A DNA stretch of 64,000 bases from Devosia chinhatensis (GTDB lineage: Bacteria; Pseudomonadota; Alphaproteobacteria; Rhizobiales; Devosiaceae): the NCBI RefSeq assembly GCF_000969445.1, contig NZ_JZEY01000054.1, positions 868,001-932,000 of the forward strand, in the 5' to 3' direction. Made by a program: the position numbers and the translations under genes. The notes under the pieces were generated by a model. That model did not search any database. It was not told the DNA's origin and was given only the letters and a program-made list of their open reading frames with translations. Below, piece after piece: positions 35,508-46,164 of this stretch. The stretch's first letter is position 1, and each line of letters begins with the position of its first letter.

Positions 35508-36773
35508 ATGCGGTTGAACAGACGCAATTTCCTGGGTTCTGTTGCTTTCCTTGGCGTATCTGCCGTTCTTCCGGCAGCCCGAGCGCAGGATGGCGGCTCC
35601 CTTTTCGACATGTTCTCGGGCACGGGCAGGGTGCTGCGCGAGACCGACAGGGACGGCAACACGGCAGCGGCGCAGGCGCTGATCGCCACCAACGAGCCGA
35701 TCTTGTCCTACGACACGCTCCATAATCTGCAGCTGGCGATCGCTCAGTACGAGCCCTTCGTGGCAGCCGGCGGCTGGGAAGAGATTCCCCAGCAGGCCTA
35801 CAAGTTGCAGCTTGGAGTCTCCTCTCCTGCCGTCGTGCAGGTCAAGCGCCGCCTGATTTCCTCCGGCGACATGCCGCTGGTCGAATATGCCAGCGATATT
35901 TTCGATGCCGATGCCGATCGTGGTGTCCGCTCGTTCCAGGCCCGCCACGGTCTCATCGTCAACGGTCAGATCGACGAGCCAACCTGGTACGCCATGAATG
36001 TGTCGGCGCAGACGCGCCTGCAGCAGCTCTATCTGAACTATACCCGCGTCCAGCAGATGGCTCCCCAACTGACGGACCGATACGTGGTGGTGAACATCCC
36101 GGCGGCCACCATTGAGGCTGTTGGCGGCAGTATGGTCGAGCAGCGTCATACTGCCGTTGTCGGCCGCGTCGACCGGGCCACGCCGATCCTGGCCAGCAAG
36201 ATTCACCAGATAAACTTCAATCCCTATTGGCATGTGCCCAAGTCTCTCGTGCGCCGGGACCTTACCAAGTACATGCTCGAGAACCCCAATTACCTCGCAG
36301 AGCAGAATATCTTCATCTACGACGGCAGCGGTAACACCATCGATCCTTCGACGATCAACTGGGCCAATATCACCGATGCCCAGGTGAACTACATGTATCG
36401 GCAGGAGCCTGGTGCGGCCAATTCCATGGGCCATTGCAAGATCAACTTCTACAACAAGCATGACGTTTATCTGCACGATACCCCGTCCAAGGCTCTCTTT
36501 GGAGAGAACGCGCGCTTCCACTCTTCCGGCTGCGTGCGCGTCGAGGGCGTCAACGAGCTCGTGACGTGGTTGCTGCGTGACAATGGCGACTGGGATCGCG
36601 GTCGGGTCGACCAGACTTTCGATTCGCTGCAGCGGCTGGACGTGGCGCTCAATAGCCAGGTGCCGATCCACACCACCTATATCACCGCCTGGGCGAACAA
36701 GCAGGGCACGGTTAGCTTCCGCGACGACGTCTATGACTTCGACGAGCAGGGCAAGATCACTTTCGAGGGCTGA
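35508..36773 (+). CDS. ldtP: L,D-transpeptidase with Tat-type signal (LdtP-like)
   Basis: 421 residues. The N-terminus MRLNRRNFLGSVAFLG is a twin-arginine-like signal, with cleavage probably after ARA near 26. A peptidoglycan-binding module covers about 100-165 (VVQVKRRLISSGDMPL, DRGVRSFQARHGLIVNGQID), and a YkuD catalytic domain about 180-365. The YkuD motif HDVYLHDTPSKALF...HSSGC contains Cys342. It forms 3-3 cross-links or attaches outer-membrane proteins to peptidoglycan. Likely controlled by LdtR. Confidence 0.9.
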   Translation: MRLNRRNFLGSVAFLGVSAVLPAARAQDGGSLFDMFSGTGRVLRETDRDGNTAAAQALIATNEPILSYDTLHNLQLAIAQYEPFVAAGGWEEIPQQAYKLQLGVSSPAVVQVKRRLISSGDMPLVEYASDIFDADADRGVRSFQARHGLIVNGQIDEPTWYAMNVSAQTRLQQLYLNYTRVQQMAPQLTDRYVVVNIPAATIEAVGGSMVEQRHTAVVGRVDRATPILASKIHQINFNPYWHVPKSLVRRDLTKYMLENPNYLAEQNIFIYDGSGNTIDPSTINWANITDAQVNYMYRQEPGAANSMGHCKINFYNKHDVYLHDTPSKALFGENARFHSSGCVRVEGVNELVTWLLRDNGDWDRGRVDQTFDSLQRLDVALNSQVPIHTTYITAWANKQGTVSFRDDVYDFDEQGKITFEG

Positions 36774-36799
36774 TCGGTTGTCGTAATGGTTTTTCTGGG

Positions 36800-36830
36800 G
36801 GGCTCTCGTGTGGGACGAGGGCCCTTTTTC
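36800..36830 (+). terminator. Terminator after ldtP
   Basis: GGGCTCTCG-N7-CGAGGGCCC with one G-T pair, then TTTTTC. Confidence 0.85.
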
Positions 36831-36882
36831 TTGGCTGGTCCTCGGCCGGACAGGTCGCTAGACTTGGCCAATCGGAGGCGTC

Positions 36883-37092
36883 ATGGCAAACGGCACAGTC
36901 CTGTTCGAATTCGTCCAGCTTGGTCAGCAGATGCGTGTTGCCGCGATTGACGAAGCGACCGGCATAGAAGTGGTCGTCATCACACCGCTCAATGCCGCGC
37001 GCGGGCACATGGAGCGTCTTGCACTTGCCAAGCTCCGTCGCCGCCTAGAGCAGGAGCGGCCCAGCCCCCCATCAGTCGGGAAGTTTGCTTAG
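36883..37092 (+). CDS. Small DUF6898-type protein
   Basis: 69 residues; GGAGG 4 bp before the ATG. GTVLFEFVQLGQQMRVAAID and EVVVITPLNAARGHMERLALAKLRRRLEQ resemble the DUF6898 family of small alphaproteobacterial proteins as recalled. Two beta-rich halves with a charged C-terminal helix; function unknown. It stands alone between ldtP and the chemoreceptor. Confidence 0.65.
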   Translation: MANGTVLFEFVQLGQQMRVAAIDEATGIEVVVITPLNAARGHMERLALAKLRRRLEQERPSPPSVGKFA

Positions 37093-37181
37093 AATTTCAG
37101 CGCTCTAGGCCCAGAATGCATCATTTAGTAAGTGTTGTTTGATACGTAATCTACCCAAGCGTCATCTATAGGGTAGTCACC

Positions 37182-38960
37182 GTGCTTAAGTTTTCGACAC
37201 GCGCGGAGCGCCGCGTACAGCGGGAGCAGACGGAGACGTTCGCCGCAATCTCCAAATCGCAGGCCATTATCGAGTTTGAGCCCGACGGCACAATTATTGA
37301 TGCCAATGCCAATTTCCTTGGCCTGATGGGCTATACGCTCGAGGAAATAAAAGGCCGACATCACAGCATGTTCGTTGATCCAGATCAGGCATCGTCTCGG
37401 GCCTATCTGGATTTCTGGGCCTCTCTTCGGAGTGGCGAGTTCAAGAACGAAGAGTTTCATCGTCTGGCCAAGGGGGGCAAGGATGTCTGGATACAGGCAT
37501 CCTACAATCCGGTGCTCGGCCAGGATGGCAAGGTGCGTCGGGTGGTGAAGCTGGCCAGCGATATCACGGCTCGAAAGCTCGAGAACGCCGACTGGAATGG
37601 CCAGCTTGCCGCGATCTCGAAGTCCCAGGCGGTCATTGAATTCGACCTCTCGGGAAACATCCTCAAGGCCAACGAGAACTTCTGTAGCACCATGGGCTAC
37701 GGCCTCGATGAAATCCGGGGGCGCCACCACAGCATGTTTGTGGATCAAGCCTACGCGCAAAGCCGAGAATATCAGGAATTCTGGCGCAGCCTTGGGCGTG
37801 GCGAGTACCACGCACAGGAATTCCGCCGTTTTGCCAAAGGCGGCAGGGAAATCTGGATTCAAGCGACCTACAATCCGATTCTCGACCTCAATCAGCGTCC
37901 CTACAAGATCGTCAAATACGCAACCGACATCACGGCACGCAAGCAGGGCGTCGAATCAGTAGGTTCCGCTTTGACCACTTTGGCGCAAGGCGATCTCACC
38001 GTCAGGATTGATGACGCCCTTCATGGCGAGTTGGAGGCGGTCCGCTGCGCCTTCAATCAGGCTGCGCAGACCTTCAGTGGCATCGTCCGTCAAATCCGCG
38101 ATTCCTCAACCGTGCTGAGGGAGGCGACGGGCGAGCTTCTGTCGGGGGCCAAGCAGCTCGATGAACGAAGCGCCCGGCAGAATGGCGCAATCCTGGAAAC
38201 GAACACCGCCGTTGGGCAACTGGTCCGCACCATCAAGGAAAATGCCGAACGCAGCAAATCCGCCAGCGACAATTCTGATATCGTCTTCAAGGTGGCAGAC
38301 GACACGGGCAAGGCCATGTCTGAAGCGAACCAGGCGATGGACCGGATTTCTCAATCCTCGGCCAAGATTTCTAATATTATCGGCATGATCGATGACATCG
38401 CGTTCCAGACCAATCTCTTGGCCCTGAACGCATCGGTCGAAGCGGCGCGCGCCGGTGAGGCCGGAAAAGGCTTCGCCGTTGTTGCCGTCGAGGTTCGTCG
38501 TTTGGCGCAATCAGCCGCGTCCGCGTCGGCCGATGTGAAAGCACTGGTCGAGCAATCTGCGGGCGAAGTCGCGGCCGGCTCAAAACTGGTGTCGGGCGCG
38601 GCGACCAAGCTTGGCTCAATGGTCGAGAACGTCAGGGAAAATCGAGCTCTGATTGCCGAAATCGCCCAAGCGACCCAGGAGCAGGCAACATCCGTGACCG
38701 AGATCGGCAATACGGTACGACAGCTCGACGATATGACACGTCAGAATGCGACCCTGGTCGCCGAAATCAATGCTGCATCGGCGCAGACCGAGGGTCAGGC
38801 GCGCGAACTCGACACCGTCATCGACGTCTTTGCTCTGCAAAGAGGGGACACGCAGCGCCGTCCCAATCCACCGGCACCAGCCAGGTCTGGGCCTGCCAAG
38901 ACTTCCCAAATGTCGCGTAGGCCTGCTGTCGCTGTCGGGCAGGACTGGGACGAATTCTGA
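37182..38960 (+). CDS. Soluble methyl-accepting chemotaxis protein with two PAS domains
   Basis: 592 residues with a GTG start and no membrane segment. Two PAS domains (about 25-130 and 145-255) are near-repeats of one another: [18 protein letters not shown] versus [18 protein letters not shown], each ending in VWIQASYNP or [14 protein letters not shown]-like segment follows ([12 protein letters not shown]), then the signalling hairpin (about 330-560) with the tip [33 protein letters not shown]. It ends in DWDEF, fitting the C-terminal docking motif for CheR/CheB adaptation enzymes. Probably a cytoplasmic redox or oxygen sensor. Confidence 0.92.
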   Translation: MLKFSTRAERRVQREQTETFAAISKSQAIIEFEPDGTIIDANANFLGLMGYTLEEIKGRHHSMFVDPDQASSRAYLDFWASLRSGEFKNEEFHRLAKGGKDVWIQASYNPVLGQDGKVRRVVKLASDITARKLENADWNGQLAAISKSQAVIEFDLSGNILKANENFCSTMGYGLDEIRGRHHSMFVDQAYAQSREYQEFWRSLGRGEYHAQEFRRFAKGGREIWIQATYNPILDLNQRPYKIVKYATDITARKQGVESVGSALTTLAQGDLTVRIDDALHGELEAVRCAFNQAAQTFSGIVRQIRDSSTVLREATGELLSGAKQLDERSARQNGAILETNTAVGQLVRTIKENAERSKSASDNSDIVFKVADDTGKAMSEANQAMDRISQSSAKISNIIGMIDDIAFQTNLLALNASVEAARAGEAGKGFAVVAVEVRRLAQSAASASADVKALVEQSAGEVAAGSKLVSGAATKLGSMVENVRENRALIAEIAQATQEQATSVTEIGNTVRQLDDMTRQNATLVAEINAASAQTEGQARELDTVIDVFALQRGDTQRRPNPPAPARSGPAKTSQMSRRPAVAVGQDWDEF

Positions 38961-39246
38961 CGTCCTGGTCGCCCTGATGGCTGTCGTGCCTGGGGTGCGG
39001 CAGCTTTTACACTTTCCCTCCGCTTCGTTCTGCGGCATAAACGAGCCGTTCGCGCGACTGGCGAGAAAAGATGGGCAACCATCGGGGAACGCGAACCTTG
39101 TAGAGCCGCTCGCCTGGGCATCCATCCGCTAAGCAGGGGAGCCCTATGCTGTCACCTTATTTTGCCCGGCCTTGGAATCGCGTGTTTGACCGTGATAAGA
39201 GCGCCGCCACGTCCGTTTGTTTCGCATCCTGCGAGGTCATATTCTC

Positions 39247-40545
39247 ATGAACGCCGCATCCTCCTCGCTGTATCCGCAGTTTTTCTCCAGCACATTGGCC
39301 GAAGCCGATCCAGAGATCGCCGAAGCCATCAAGAACGAACTCGGCCGTCAGCAGCATGAAATCGAACTGATTGCGTCGGAAAACATCGTGTCGCGCGCTG
39401 TGCTCGAGGCACAGGGTTCGATCATGACCAACAAGTATGCCGAGGGCTATCCGGGCAAGCGCTATTACGGCGGCTGTCAGTATGTCGACGTTGCCGAGAC
39501 CCTGGCCATCGAGCGCGCCAAGGAATTGTTCGGCGCTGCCTTTGCCAATGTTCAGCCAAATTCCGGCTCGCAGATGAACCAGGCGGTCTTCCTGGCTCTG
39601 CTCCAGCCTGGTGATACCTTCATGGGTCTCGATCTCAATTCGGGCGGTCATCTTACCCACGGCTCACCGGTGAACATGTCGGGCAAGTGGTTCAACGTCG
39701 TTTCTTATGGCGTGCGCAAGGACGACCATCTGCTCGACATGGACGAGGTCGAACGCCTGGCACACGAGCACAAGCCCAAGCTCATCCTGGCAGGCGGCAC
39801 GGCTTATTCCCGCATCTGGGACTGGAAGCGGTTCCGCGAGATCGCCGATTCGATCGGTGCCTATCTTATGGTGGACATGGCCCACATCGCCGGTCTGGTC
39901 GCGGGCGGTGCCCATCCCTCGCCGGTGCCCCACGCCCATGTCGTCACCACCACCACCCACAAGTCCTTGCGCGGACCGCGTGGTGGCATGATCCTCACCA
40001 ATGACGAGGATATCGCCAAGAAGGTCAATTCGGCTGTTTTCCCTGGACTTCAGGGCGGGCCCCTGATGCATGTCATCGCCGCCAAGGCCGTGGCGTTCAA
40101 GGAAGCGCTGCAGCCTGAGTTCAAGACCTATGCCAAGCAGGTCGTCGACAATGCGCGCGCCCTTTCGGACACGCTCAAGGGCCATGGCCTGGACGTCGTC
40201 TCCGGCGGTACTGACAACCACCTCATGCTGGTTGATCTGCGCCCCAAGAACGCCACCGGCAAGCGTGCCGAAGCCGGTTTGGGCCGTGCCTATATCACCT
40301 GCAACAAGAACGGCATTCCGTTCGATCCCGAAAAGCCTTTTGTGACCTCCGGCATTCGCCTGGGCACGCCGGCTGGCACGACACGCGGATTTGGAATTGC
40401 CGAGTTCCAGGAAATCGGTAGCCTGATCGTTGAAGTGCTCGATGGTCTGCGCGAAGCCAATTCCGACGAGGGCAACGCCCAGGTGGAAGCTGCGGTGCGC
40501 GAAAAGGTGAAGGCGCTGACCGCGCGTTTTCCCATTTACAGCTGA
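39247..40545 (+). CDS. glyA: Serine hydroxymethyltransferase
   Basis: 432 residues from the ATG at 39247, with GAGG 10 bp upstream. PLP-binding Lys239 is in [33 protein letters not shown] and [18 protein letters not shown] are family hallmarks. It interconverts serine and glycine with tetrahydrofolate. It is the first gene of a run glyA-nrdR-ribH-nusB typical of alphaproteobacteria. The 286-bp gap upstream shows no recognised motif. Confidence 0.97.
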   Translation: MNAASSSLYPQFFSSTLAEADPEIAEAIKNELGRQQHEIELIASENIVSRAVLEAQGSIMTNKYAEGYPGKRYYGGCQYVDVAETLAIERAKELFGAAFANVQPNSGSQMNQAVFLALLQPGDTFMGLDLNSGGHLTHGSPVNMSGKWFNVVSYGVRKDDHLLDMDEVERLAHEHKPKLILAGGTAYSRIWDWKRFREIADSIGAYLMVDMAHIAGLVAGGAHPSPVPHAHVVTTTTHKSLRGPRGGMILTNDEDIAKKVNSAVFPGLQGGPLMHVIAAKAVAFKEALQPEFKTYAKQVVDNARALSDTLKGHGLDVVSGGTDNHLMLVDLRPKNATGKRAEAGLGRAYITCNKNGIPFDPEKPFVTSGIRLGTPAGTTRGFGIAEFQEIGSLIVEVLDGLREANSDEGNAQVEAAVREKVKALTARFPIYS

Positions 40546-40566
40546 ATGTGAAGGTGAAGGGTAACA

Positions 40567-41046
40567 ATGCGCTGCCCATATTGCGGCAATGACGATACCC
40601 AGGTGAAGGATAGCCGCCCGACGGAAGACTCGGGCGCTATCCGACGCCGCCGTGTGTGCAATGCATGCGGCGGGCGCTTCACCACGTTCGAACGCGTGCA
40701 ATTGCGCGATCTCACCGTGGTCAAGAAAACGGGCCGAAAGGTGCCCTTCGACCGGGAAAAACTAGCTCGCTCGATCAACACGGCGCTGCGAAAACGTTCG
40801 GTTGATCCGGAGCGCGTTGAGCGCATGATTTCCGGAATCGTTCGGCAGCTGGAAAGCCTGGGGGATGTCGAAATTACTTCCGACCAGATTGGCGAATATG
40901 TCATGGAGGGCCTCAAGAACCTCGACGACGTCGCGTTCGTCAGATTTGCCAGCGTTTACAAGAACTTCTCCGCCGCTGACGATTTCCGCTCTTTTTTACA
41001 GGAGCTGGCGCAGGACAAGCCTGGGCGAGGCGAAGCGCAGGAATAA
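40567..41046 (+). CDS. nrdR: Ribonucleotide reductase regulator NrdR
   Basis: 159 residues. The zinc ribbon is [17 protein letters not shown] and [19 protein letters not shown]; an ATP-cone follows ([20 protein letters not shown] to [10 protein letters not shown]). NrdR represses ribonucleotide reductase genes in response to dATP/ATP. It lies 21 bp after glyA. Confidence 0.96.
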   Translation: MRCPYCGNDDTQVKDSRPTEDSGAIRRRRVCNACGGRFTTFERVQLRDLTVVKKTGRKVPFDREKLARSINTALRKRSVDPERVERMISGIVRQLESLGDVEITSDQIGEYVMEGLKNLDDVAFVRFASVYKNFSAADDFRSFLQELAQDKPGRGEAQE

Positions 41047-41156
41047 GCTGCGGGCAAGCCGAAATCATTCCTTCATCGTGCCGCGAGGTGGCACTGCCTC
41101 TTGATGCCGAATTGGGCTAATCTGGCCGTATCGGCTGGACCGGATGAGGTAGCAAC

Positions 41157-41630
41157 ATGGATTCCTATGGCGTACGTTTTCCGGTGCCGGAGGGCTCCGG
41201 GCGGGGTCAGCACTTCCTGGTCGTCGAGGGGCGCGCTTACCCTGAGATAGCCGATGAAATGAAGCGCGGCGCCCTGGCTGCGCTCGAGGTAGCCGGCGCT
41301 AGTCACGAGGTTATCGCCGTTCCCAGTGCCATGGAGGTGCCGGTGGCACTCGCGATGGCCATTGAAACCGGACGATTTGACGGCTATGTCGCCTTGGGCT
41401 GCGTTATTCGCGGGCAAACCAACCACTATGCTGCGGTGGCCGGAGAAAGTGTTCGTGCTCTGGCCGAGCTTGCCGTCGTCGATGCACTCCCTTTGGGCAT
41501 CGGCATCCTCACTGTGGAAACCGAAGCACAAGCCTGGATCAGGGCTAACGTGAAAGATCAGGATCGGGGAGGGGATGCCGCTCGGGCCGCCCTTGTCCTC
41601 TCCGGCATAAAAGCGAAACTGAATGGCTGA
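41157..41630 (+). CDS. ribH: 6,7-dimethyl-8-ribityllumazine synthase
   Basis: 157 residues. Conserved blocks are FLVVEGRAYPEIADEMKRGA, VPSAMEVPVALAMAI and VIRGQTNHYAAVAGE, the last containing the catalytic His. It makes the riboflavin precursor from butanedione phosphate and the pyrimidinedione. Its end overlaps nusB by 8 bp. Unlike the EamA gene at 55 kb it shows no FMN riboswitch. Confidence 0.95.
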   Translation: MDSYGVRFPVPEGSGRGQHFLVVEGRAYPEIADEMKRGALAALEVAGASHEVIAVPSAMEVPVALAMAIETGRFDGYVALGCVIRGQTNHYAAVAGESVRALAELAVVDALPLGIGILTVETEAQAWIRANVKDQDRGGDAARAALVLSGIKAKLNG

Positions 41631-42108
41631 ATATCCCAAACGCGACGTCATCAATCCTCGGACTGCCAACCAGCGGGGGGCAGCGCGACTGGCTGCTGTC
41701 CAAGCGCTCTATCAGATGGATGTAGGTCGCGCCTCGCTTGAAGATACCTTGGCGCAATTCGGTAGCTTTCACCTCGGCCGCGAGATCGAGGGCGAACAAT
41801 ATCTGCCGGCCGATGCTGACTTTTTTCGGCAGATCGTCAGCGGCGTTGCCAAGCATCAGCTGCAGATCGACCCATCGGTTGACAAAGCGCTTGCCGAAGG
41901 CTGGCCTATCGAGCGCGTAGACGCAACGTTGCGTGCAATTCTGCGCGCCGCGGCCTTTGAGCTTCTGCGGCGCAAGGACATTCCGGCCAAGGTGGTCATT
42001 TCCGAATATGTTGATGTCGCCAGAGCCTTCTACGAAGACGATGCTTCTGGTTTGGTCAATGCCGCGCTTGACGCGATTGCCCGATCCTCGGGCTCCGAGT
42101 TGGTCTGA
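41623..42108 (+). CDS. nusB: Transcription antitermination factor NusB
   Basis: 161 residues, all-helical. TANQRGAARLAAVQALYQMD is the NusB N-terminal signature; AILRAAAFELLRRKDIPAKVVI and EYVDVARAFYEDDASGLVNA are C-terminal hallmarks. It binds boxA RNA with NusE during rRNA transcription. Coupled to ribH, as in many bacteria, and followed by a shared terminator. Confidence 0.96.
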   Translation: MAEYPKRDVINPRTANQRGAARLAAVQALYQMDVGRASLEDTLAQFGSFHLGREIEGEQYLPADADFFRQIVSGVAKHQLQIDPSVDKALAEGWPIERVDATLRAILRAAAFELLRRKDIPAKVVISEYVDVARAFYEDDASGLVNAALDAIARSSGSELV

Positions 42109-42136
42109 GCGACAGCATCGAGCCCTCAGAAATAAG

Positions 42137-42170
42137 AAAAGCCCCGGTTTGCGTCCGGGGCTTTCGTTTT
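42137..42170. terminator. Bidirectional terminator between nusB and bamE
   Basis: AAAGCCCCGG-N7-CCGGGGCTTT followed by CGTTTT on the plus strand and preceded by T-rich sequence on the minus strand. Confidence 0.9.
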
Positions 42171-42184
42171 GAATGCGGAATTTG

Positions 42185-42622
42185 TCAGAACGATTCGAGG
42201 ATCGACTCGATAAACGTCTTGTCCTGCCCAAAGGATGGGGTGCGGCGGGTTTCGACGTTGATGGCGCGACCGTCCTGTAGCGAATAGACCGCGCGCTCGG
42301 TCACCTTCTTGTTACGGTCGAAATAGACTGCCAGAACCGTGCGTTCCTGCACCATGGTCAGCCCGAACGAGGTCTGATTGACCTTGGTTTCAATGTAGTA
42401 CCAGGCAGATTGGTCGCCGAAGGTGTTGGTCGACTGCGGCGAACCGAGTACCGTCTGCACAAGTTGCTGGCTCTGGCCCGGCCGGATTTGCTGCAAGGCG
42501 GAATCCGGAATTTCATAGCCCTGTGTGCGCTTGGTAACGAGCGAAGTACTGCTGGTGCAGCCGGCGAGTGCGACCGCAAGCACGGCAGCGGCGACAGAAG
42601 CTTTGGCAAGACGCAGGGGCAT
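42185..42622 (-). CDS. bamE: Outer-membrane assembly lipoprotein BamE
   Basis: 145 residues. The lipobox is LAVALAGC with the acylated Cys22. The SmpA/OmlA domain has the text QQIRPGQSQQLVQTVLGSPQ and SAWYYIETKVNQ. It is an accessory of the BAM complex, which inserts outer-membrane proteins such as the porin encoded here. It is divergent from the cytochrome bc1 chaperone gene. Confidence 0.93.
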   Translation of the reverse strand: MPLRLAKASVAAAVLAVALAGCTSSTSLVTKRTQGYEIPDSALQQIRPGQSQQLVQTVLGSPQSTNTFGDQSAWYYIETKVNQTSFGLTMVQERTVLAVYFDRNKKVTERAVYSLQDGRAINVETRRTPSFGQDKTFIESILESF

Positions 42623-42787
42623 GAATTTGACTTTCCCGATGGCTCTCGACTATAGGCGTGACAACAAGGCGCGTGCCCATTGGCCGCTGGAATGTGTAGC
42701 TGTCAACCGGCTGATCTGGCAAGCTGGCATGAGACCGGTGACCATTTTCGACCGTGTTTGACCGATACCGACGCTGAGCGCAATCCC

Positions 42788-43315
42788 ATGATATTGTCTT
42801 TGTTTCGCAAGAACTCTGCCACAGAGCCGGTTTATGCCGTGTATAATTCCATTGTGGCGCAATCCCGGCAGCCGGTTTTCTACGCACAGTGGATGGTTCC
42901 CGACACCGTCACCGGCCGTTTTGACATGATCAGCCTTAATATGGCGCTGCTGTTTCGCCGACTGCGCCATGGCACGCCCGAAGCAAAAGCTTTCAGTCAG
43001 GCGGTGTTCGACCTCTTCTTCAAGGACATGGATCGGTCCTTGCGGGAGATGGGAGCGGGGGATCTTGGCGTGCCCAAGAAAATTCAGAAGATGGGCAATA
43101 TCTTCTTCGGCCTGCTGGCAGCCCTTAATGAGGCGATGGATCGAAACGACCCTGAAGCACTCGCTGGCGTCATCGCGCGCAACGTTTTCGATGGCGAGGA
43201 TGGCCCCCATGTGCGAGCGCTGGCCGCCTATGTCACCGCGCAGGACGCCGCCCTGGCGGCCCAGTCTGCGGACCAGATTATTCGTGGAAATATGAGTTTC
43301 GAGGCTGTCGCGTGA
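42788..43315 (+). CDS. Ubiquinol-cytochrome c chaperone (Cbp3-like)
   Basis: 175 residues from the ATG at 42788; upstream sequence in frame is not conserved. VYNSIVAQSRQPVFYAQWMVPDT, RFDMISLNMALLFRRL and SQAVFDLFFKDMDRSLREMGAGDLGVPKKIQKM are the family pattern. Homologues help assemble cytochrome b of the bc1 complex. The stop overlaps the GTG of the DUF177 gene. Confidence 0.93.
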   Translation: MILSLFRKNSATEPVYAVYNSIVAQSRQPVFYAQWMVPDTVTGRFDMISLNMALLFRRLRHGTPEAKAFSQAVFDLFFKDMDRSLREMGAGDLGVPKKIQKMGNIFFGLLAALNEAMDRNDPEALAGVIARNVFDGEDGPHVRALAAYVTAQDAALAAQSADQIIRGNMSFEAVA

Positions 43316-43863
43316 GCCATTCTCCAGGACCGATTTTCGATGCAATCGTCCGTATCGACAAATTGCCCACGGGCGGGCGATCCGTGGTCGTAGAAGCAAA
43401 CGATGTAGAACGCGCTGCCATCGCCGCTGCCATGAATATCCTGTCCGTCGAGAGTTTCGTGTCACGTCTTGCGGTTACGCCCTTTCGCGGCGGATTGCGT
43501 GCGCTTGGCAGCCTTGATGCCGTGGTTAGTCAGGCTTCAGTGGTGTCCTTCGAGCCAGTGTCGGAAGCCATTTCCGAGCCGATCGATCGGGTGTTTCTGC
43601 CTGCGCCGCGCGATGGGAATAGTCCTGCGCCGGGATCGGAGACATTCATCGATCTGGAGGACGAGGATTTTCCGGACCATATTGACGGGGCGGAAGTCGA
43701 TCTCAGCGCCTTGATGCTCGAGACGCTGGCACTGGCGCTTGACCCTTATCCCAAGCGTGAGGGCGAGACGCTCGAAACCATCGACGCCAAGCTCGATGCA
43801 CCTGCCGAAGGGCCTTTCGCAAAGCTGGCGGCCCTCAACAAGACGCGCGACAGTGACGATTGA
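43312..43863 (+). CDS. DUF177 (YceD-like) protein
   Basis: 183 residues with a GTG start overlapping the preceding stop. The text LPTGGRSVVVEANDVERAAIA and the acidic FIDLEDEDFPDHIDGAEVDLSALMLETLALALDPYP pattern fit DUF177/YceD. The protein family is linked to 23S rRNA stability. In many bacteria rpmF sits between this gene and plsX; here only a 76-bp gap intervenes. Confidence 0.92.
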   Translation: MSHSPGPIFDAIVRIDKLPTGGRSVVVEANDVERAAIAAAMNILSVESFVSRLAVTPFRGGLRALGSLDAVVSQASVVSFEPVSEAISEPIDRVFLPAPRDGNSPAPGSETFIDLEDEDFPDHIDGAEVDLSALMLETLALALDPYPKREGETLETIDAKLDAPAEGPFAKLAALNKTRDSDD

Positions 43864-43939
43864 TGTGCCAGGGCTTGCACCGACTCGTTGATGTTATATG
43901 TTTGCTGGCTCGCCCATAGGGGCCGTAAAACGGGCTGAA

Positions 43940-45010
43940 ATGACCGATCACATAACAATTTCCGTGGACGCCATGGGGGGCGATCATGCACCCCGTGCTG
44001 TGATCCATGGGGCCCATCTGGCCCTCAGGGAGCGCAAGAATACGCGCTTTATCTTTCATGGTATCAAGGATCAGATCGATCCGCTCCTCGAAGAATTCCC
44101 GGCGCTCAAGCCGGTTTCCCAGGTTCGCCATTGCGAAACGGTGATCGCGATGGACGAAAAGCCCAGCCAGGCCCTACGCAAGGGTAAAGGCACGTCCTCC
44201 ATGTGGATGACGATAGAGGCAGTAAAGAACAAGGAGGCCGATGTCGCCATATCTGGTGGCAATACCGGCGCTCTGATGGCCATGTCGACCTTTTGTCTGC
44301 GGCCCATGGACGGCATTTCAAGGCCCGGTATTGCCGCCATCTGGCCAACACTGCGCTCTGACATAATCGTACTCGACATGGGCGCCACTATTGGGGCCGA
44401 CGCCCAGCAACTCGTTGACTACGCTATCCTGGGGTCGGCTCTTGCGCGGGCCTTGTTCGATTCCGAATCTCCCACCGTCGGGCTGCTCAATGTGGGTACC
44501 GAAGAGGTTAAGGGCCTGGAATCGATTAAGGAGGCCGGCAAAGTCCTCACGGAGGCTAGCGGCGCGGGGTTCACCTATCACGGCTTCGTCGAGGGCGACG
44601 ATATCGGTAAGGGCACGGTTGACGTTGTGGTCACGGAAGGCTTCGTCGGCAATATCGCTCTCAAGACAGCCGAGGGGACAGCGCGTCAGGTCGGATCGTA
44701 TCTGCGCAGCGCGCTGAAAGCCAACCTGATGAGCAAGATCGGCGCGCTGTTCGCCTCATCCGCGCTCAATGCACTCCGACGTAAAATGGACCCGCGGACG
44801 GTCAATGGCGGCGTCTTCATGGGCCTGAATGGCATCGTGATCAAGTCTCATGGCGGTACCGACGAGGTGGGCTACAAGAGCGCGCTGGGACTTGCCTATG
44901 AAATGGCGCGCAGCCGCCTGATCGATAAGGTTGGCGACACAATGCAGCGTTTTCCTGTTCACAGCGCGGCCTCCGAGCTGCCTAGCGAGACCGAGGCCAA
45001 TTCGGCGTGA
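43940..45010 (+). CDS. plsX: Phosphate acyltransferase PlsX
   Basis: 356 residues from the ATG at 43940 ([13 protein letters not shown]). Other family blocks are [48 protein letters not shown] and [19 protein letters not shown]. It makes acyl phosphate from acyl-ACP for phospholipid synthesis. Its stop overlaps the GTG of fabH, a conserved pair. Confidence 0.96.
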   Translation: MTDHITISVDAMGGDHAPRAVIHGAHLALRERKNTRFIFHGIKDQIDPLLEEFPALKPVSQVRHCETVIAMDEKPSQALRKGKGTSSMWMTIEAVKNKEADVAISGGNTGALMAMSTFCLRPMDGISRPGIAAIWPTLRSDIIVLDMGATIGADAQQLVDYAILGSALARALFDSESPTVGLLNVGTEEVKGLESIKEAGKVLTEASGAGFTYHGFVEGDDIGKGTVDVVVTEGFVGNIALKTAEGTARQVGSYLRSALKANLMSKIGALFASSALNALRRKMDPRTVNGGVFMGLNGIVIKSHGGTDEVGYKSALGLAYEMARSRLIDKVGDTMQRFPVHSAASELPSETEANSA

Positions 45011-45984
45011 CCAAAATTCGATCCGTAGTTCGAGGTGTCGGCAGCTACCTGCCCGCACGAACAGTGACAAACGATGAACTGGCCAAGACCGTCGAGACGT
45101 CCGACGAGTGGATTCAGCAACGCGTCGGTATCAAGCAGAGACATATTGCGGCCGAAGGGGAGTTCACCTCCGATCTGGCAGCCGCTGCAGCACGATCGGC
45201 GCTGGCCGATGCCGGCCTCTCGATCGAGGATATAGACCTTATCGTCGTCGCGACCACGACGCCTGACTATACTTTTCCTTCCGCTGCGACCCTGGTGCAG
45301 ATGAAGCTTGGCATGCATCACGGCTTCGCCTTCGACATCCAGGCAGTGTGCTCGGGTTTCGTCTATGCCGTCACCACGGCCGATAGCTACATCAAGAATG
45401 GTCTGGCCCGGCGTGTCCTGGTAATTGGAGCAGAGACGTTCTCCCGGCTGCTAGACTGGTCAGATCGTACGACCTGCGTGCTCTTCGGTGATGGCGCTGG
45501 CGCCATTGTCATGGAGCGAATGGATATCGGGGACGATGAACCCGATAGGGGCGTTCTCTCGTCCGCCCTGCGTTCGGACGGAAGACATTGGGACAAGCTC
45601 TATGTTGACGGCGGGCCGTCCACGACCGGCACGACCGGACACGTCCATATGCAGGGGCCTGAAGTCTTCAGGCACGCGGTCGGCAAGATCACGGATGTTG
45701 TGTATCAAAGCCTCGAATTGGCCGACTATGGTGTCGACGACCTCGACTGGTTCGTTCCCCACCAAGCCAACAAGCGCATTATCGAAGGTGCAGGGGCCAA
45801 GCTGGGACTGCCACCCGAGAAGGTGGTTATGACGGTCGATATGCATGCCAACACATCGGCTGCCTCGGTGCCTCTGGCCCTCAGTGTTGCCGTCAGGGAC
45901 GGGCGTATCAAGCAGGGCGATCTGGTCATGCTCGAAGCCATGGGTGGTGGCTTCACCTGGGGCGCTTCGCTCATTCGCTGGTAA
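45007..45984 (+). CDS. fabH: 3-oxoacyl-ACP synthase III
   Basis: 325 residues, GTG start. The catalytic triad is complete: Cys115 in [12 protein letters not shown], His252 in [11 protein letters not shown] and Asn282 in MHANTSAAS. It starts fatty-acid synthesis by condensing acyl-CoA with malonyl-ACP. Coupled to plsX. Confidence 0.96.
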   Translation: MTKIRSVVRGVGSYLPARTVTNDELAKTVETSDEWIQQRVGIKQRHIAAEGEFTSDLAAAAARSALADAGLSIEDIDLIVVATTTPDYTFPSAATLVQMKLGMHHGFAFDIQAVCSGFVYAVTTADSYIKNGLARRVLVIGAETFSRLLDWSDRTTCVLFGDGAGAIVMERMDIGDDEPDRGVLSSALRSDGRHWDKLYVDGGPSTTGTTGHVHMQGPEVFRHAVGKITDVVYQSLELADYGVDDLDWFVPHQANKRIIEGAGAKLGLPPEKVVMTVDMHANTSAASVPLALSVAVRDGRIKQGDLVMLEAMGGGFTWGASLIRW

Positions 45985-46164
45985 GCGTCCGGCGCGCATT
46001 GACCTTAGGCGTTTCAAGGCGTTAGTCTCTGGAACGGTGGAGGAAAACGATACCGCAGTGCACTTCTGTGCGCGTCGCGGCGTCGGGCGGGAAGAGCGGT
46101 TCCCCGCGCGGATGCAGTCCTGCAGGGGCGGCAGCTGTGCAGCCCAATCAACAAGGGGGTGCGA

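Noticed and set aside
38961..39246. Possible riboswitch or small RNA before glyA
   Set aside because: No known riboswitch blocks or strong hairpins were seen in this 286-bp gap.
43864..43939. Missing rpmF between the DUF177 gene and plsX
   Set aside because: In related alphaproteobacteria rpmF is commonly elsewhere, so its absence is not unusual.
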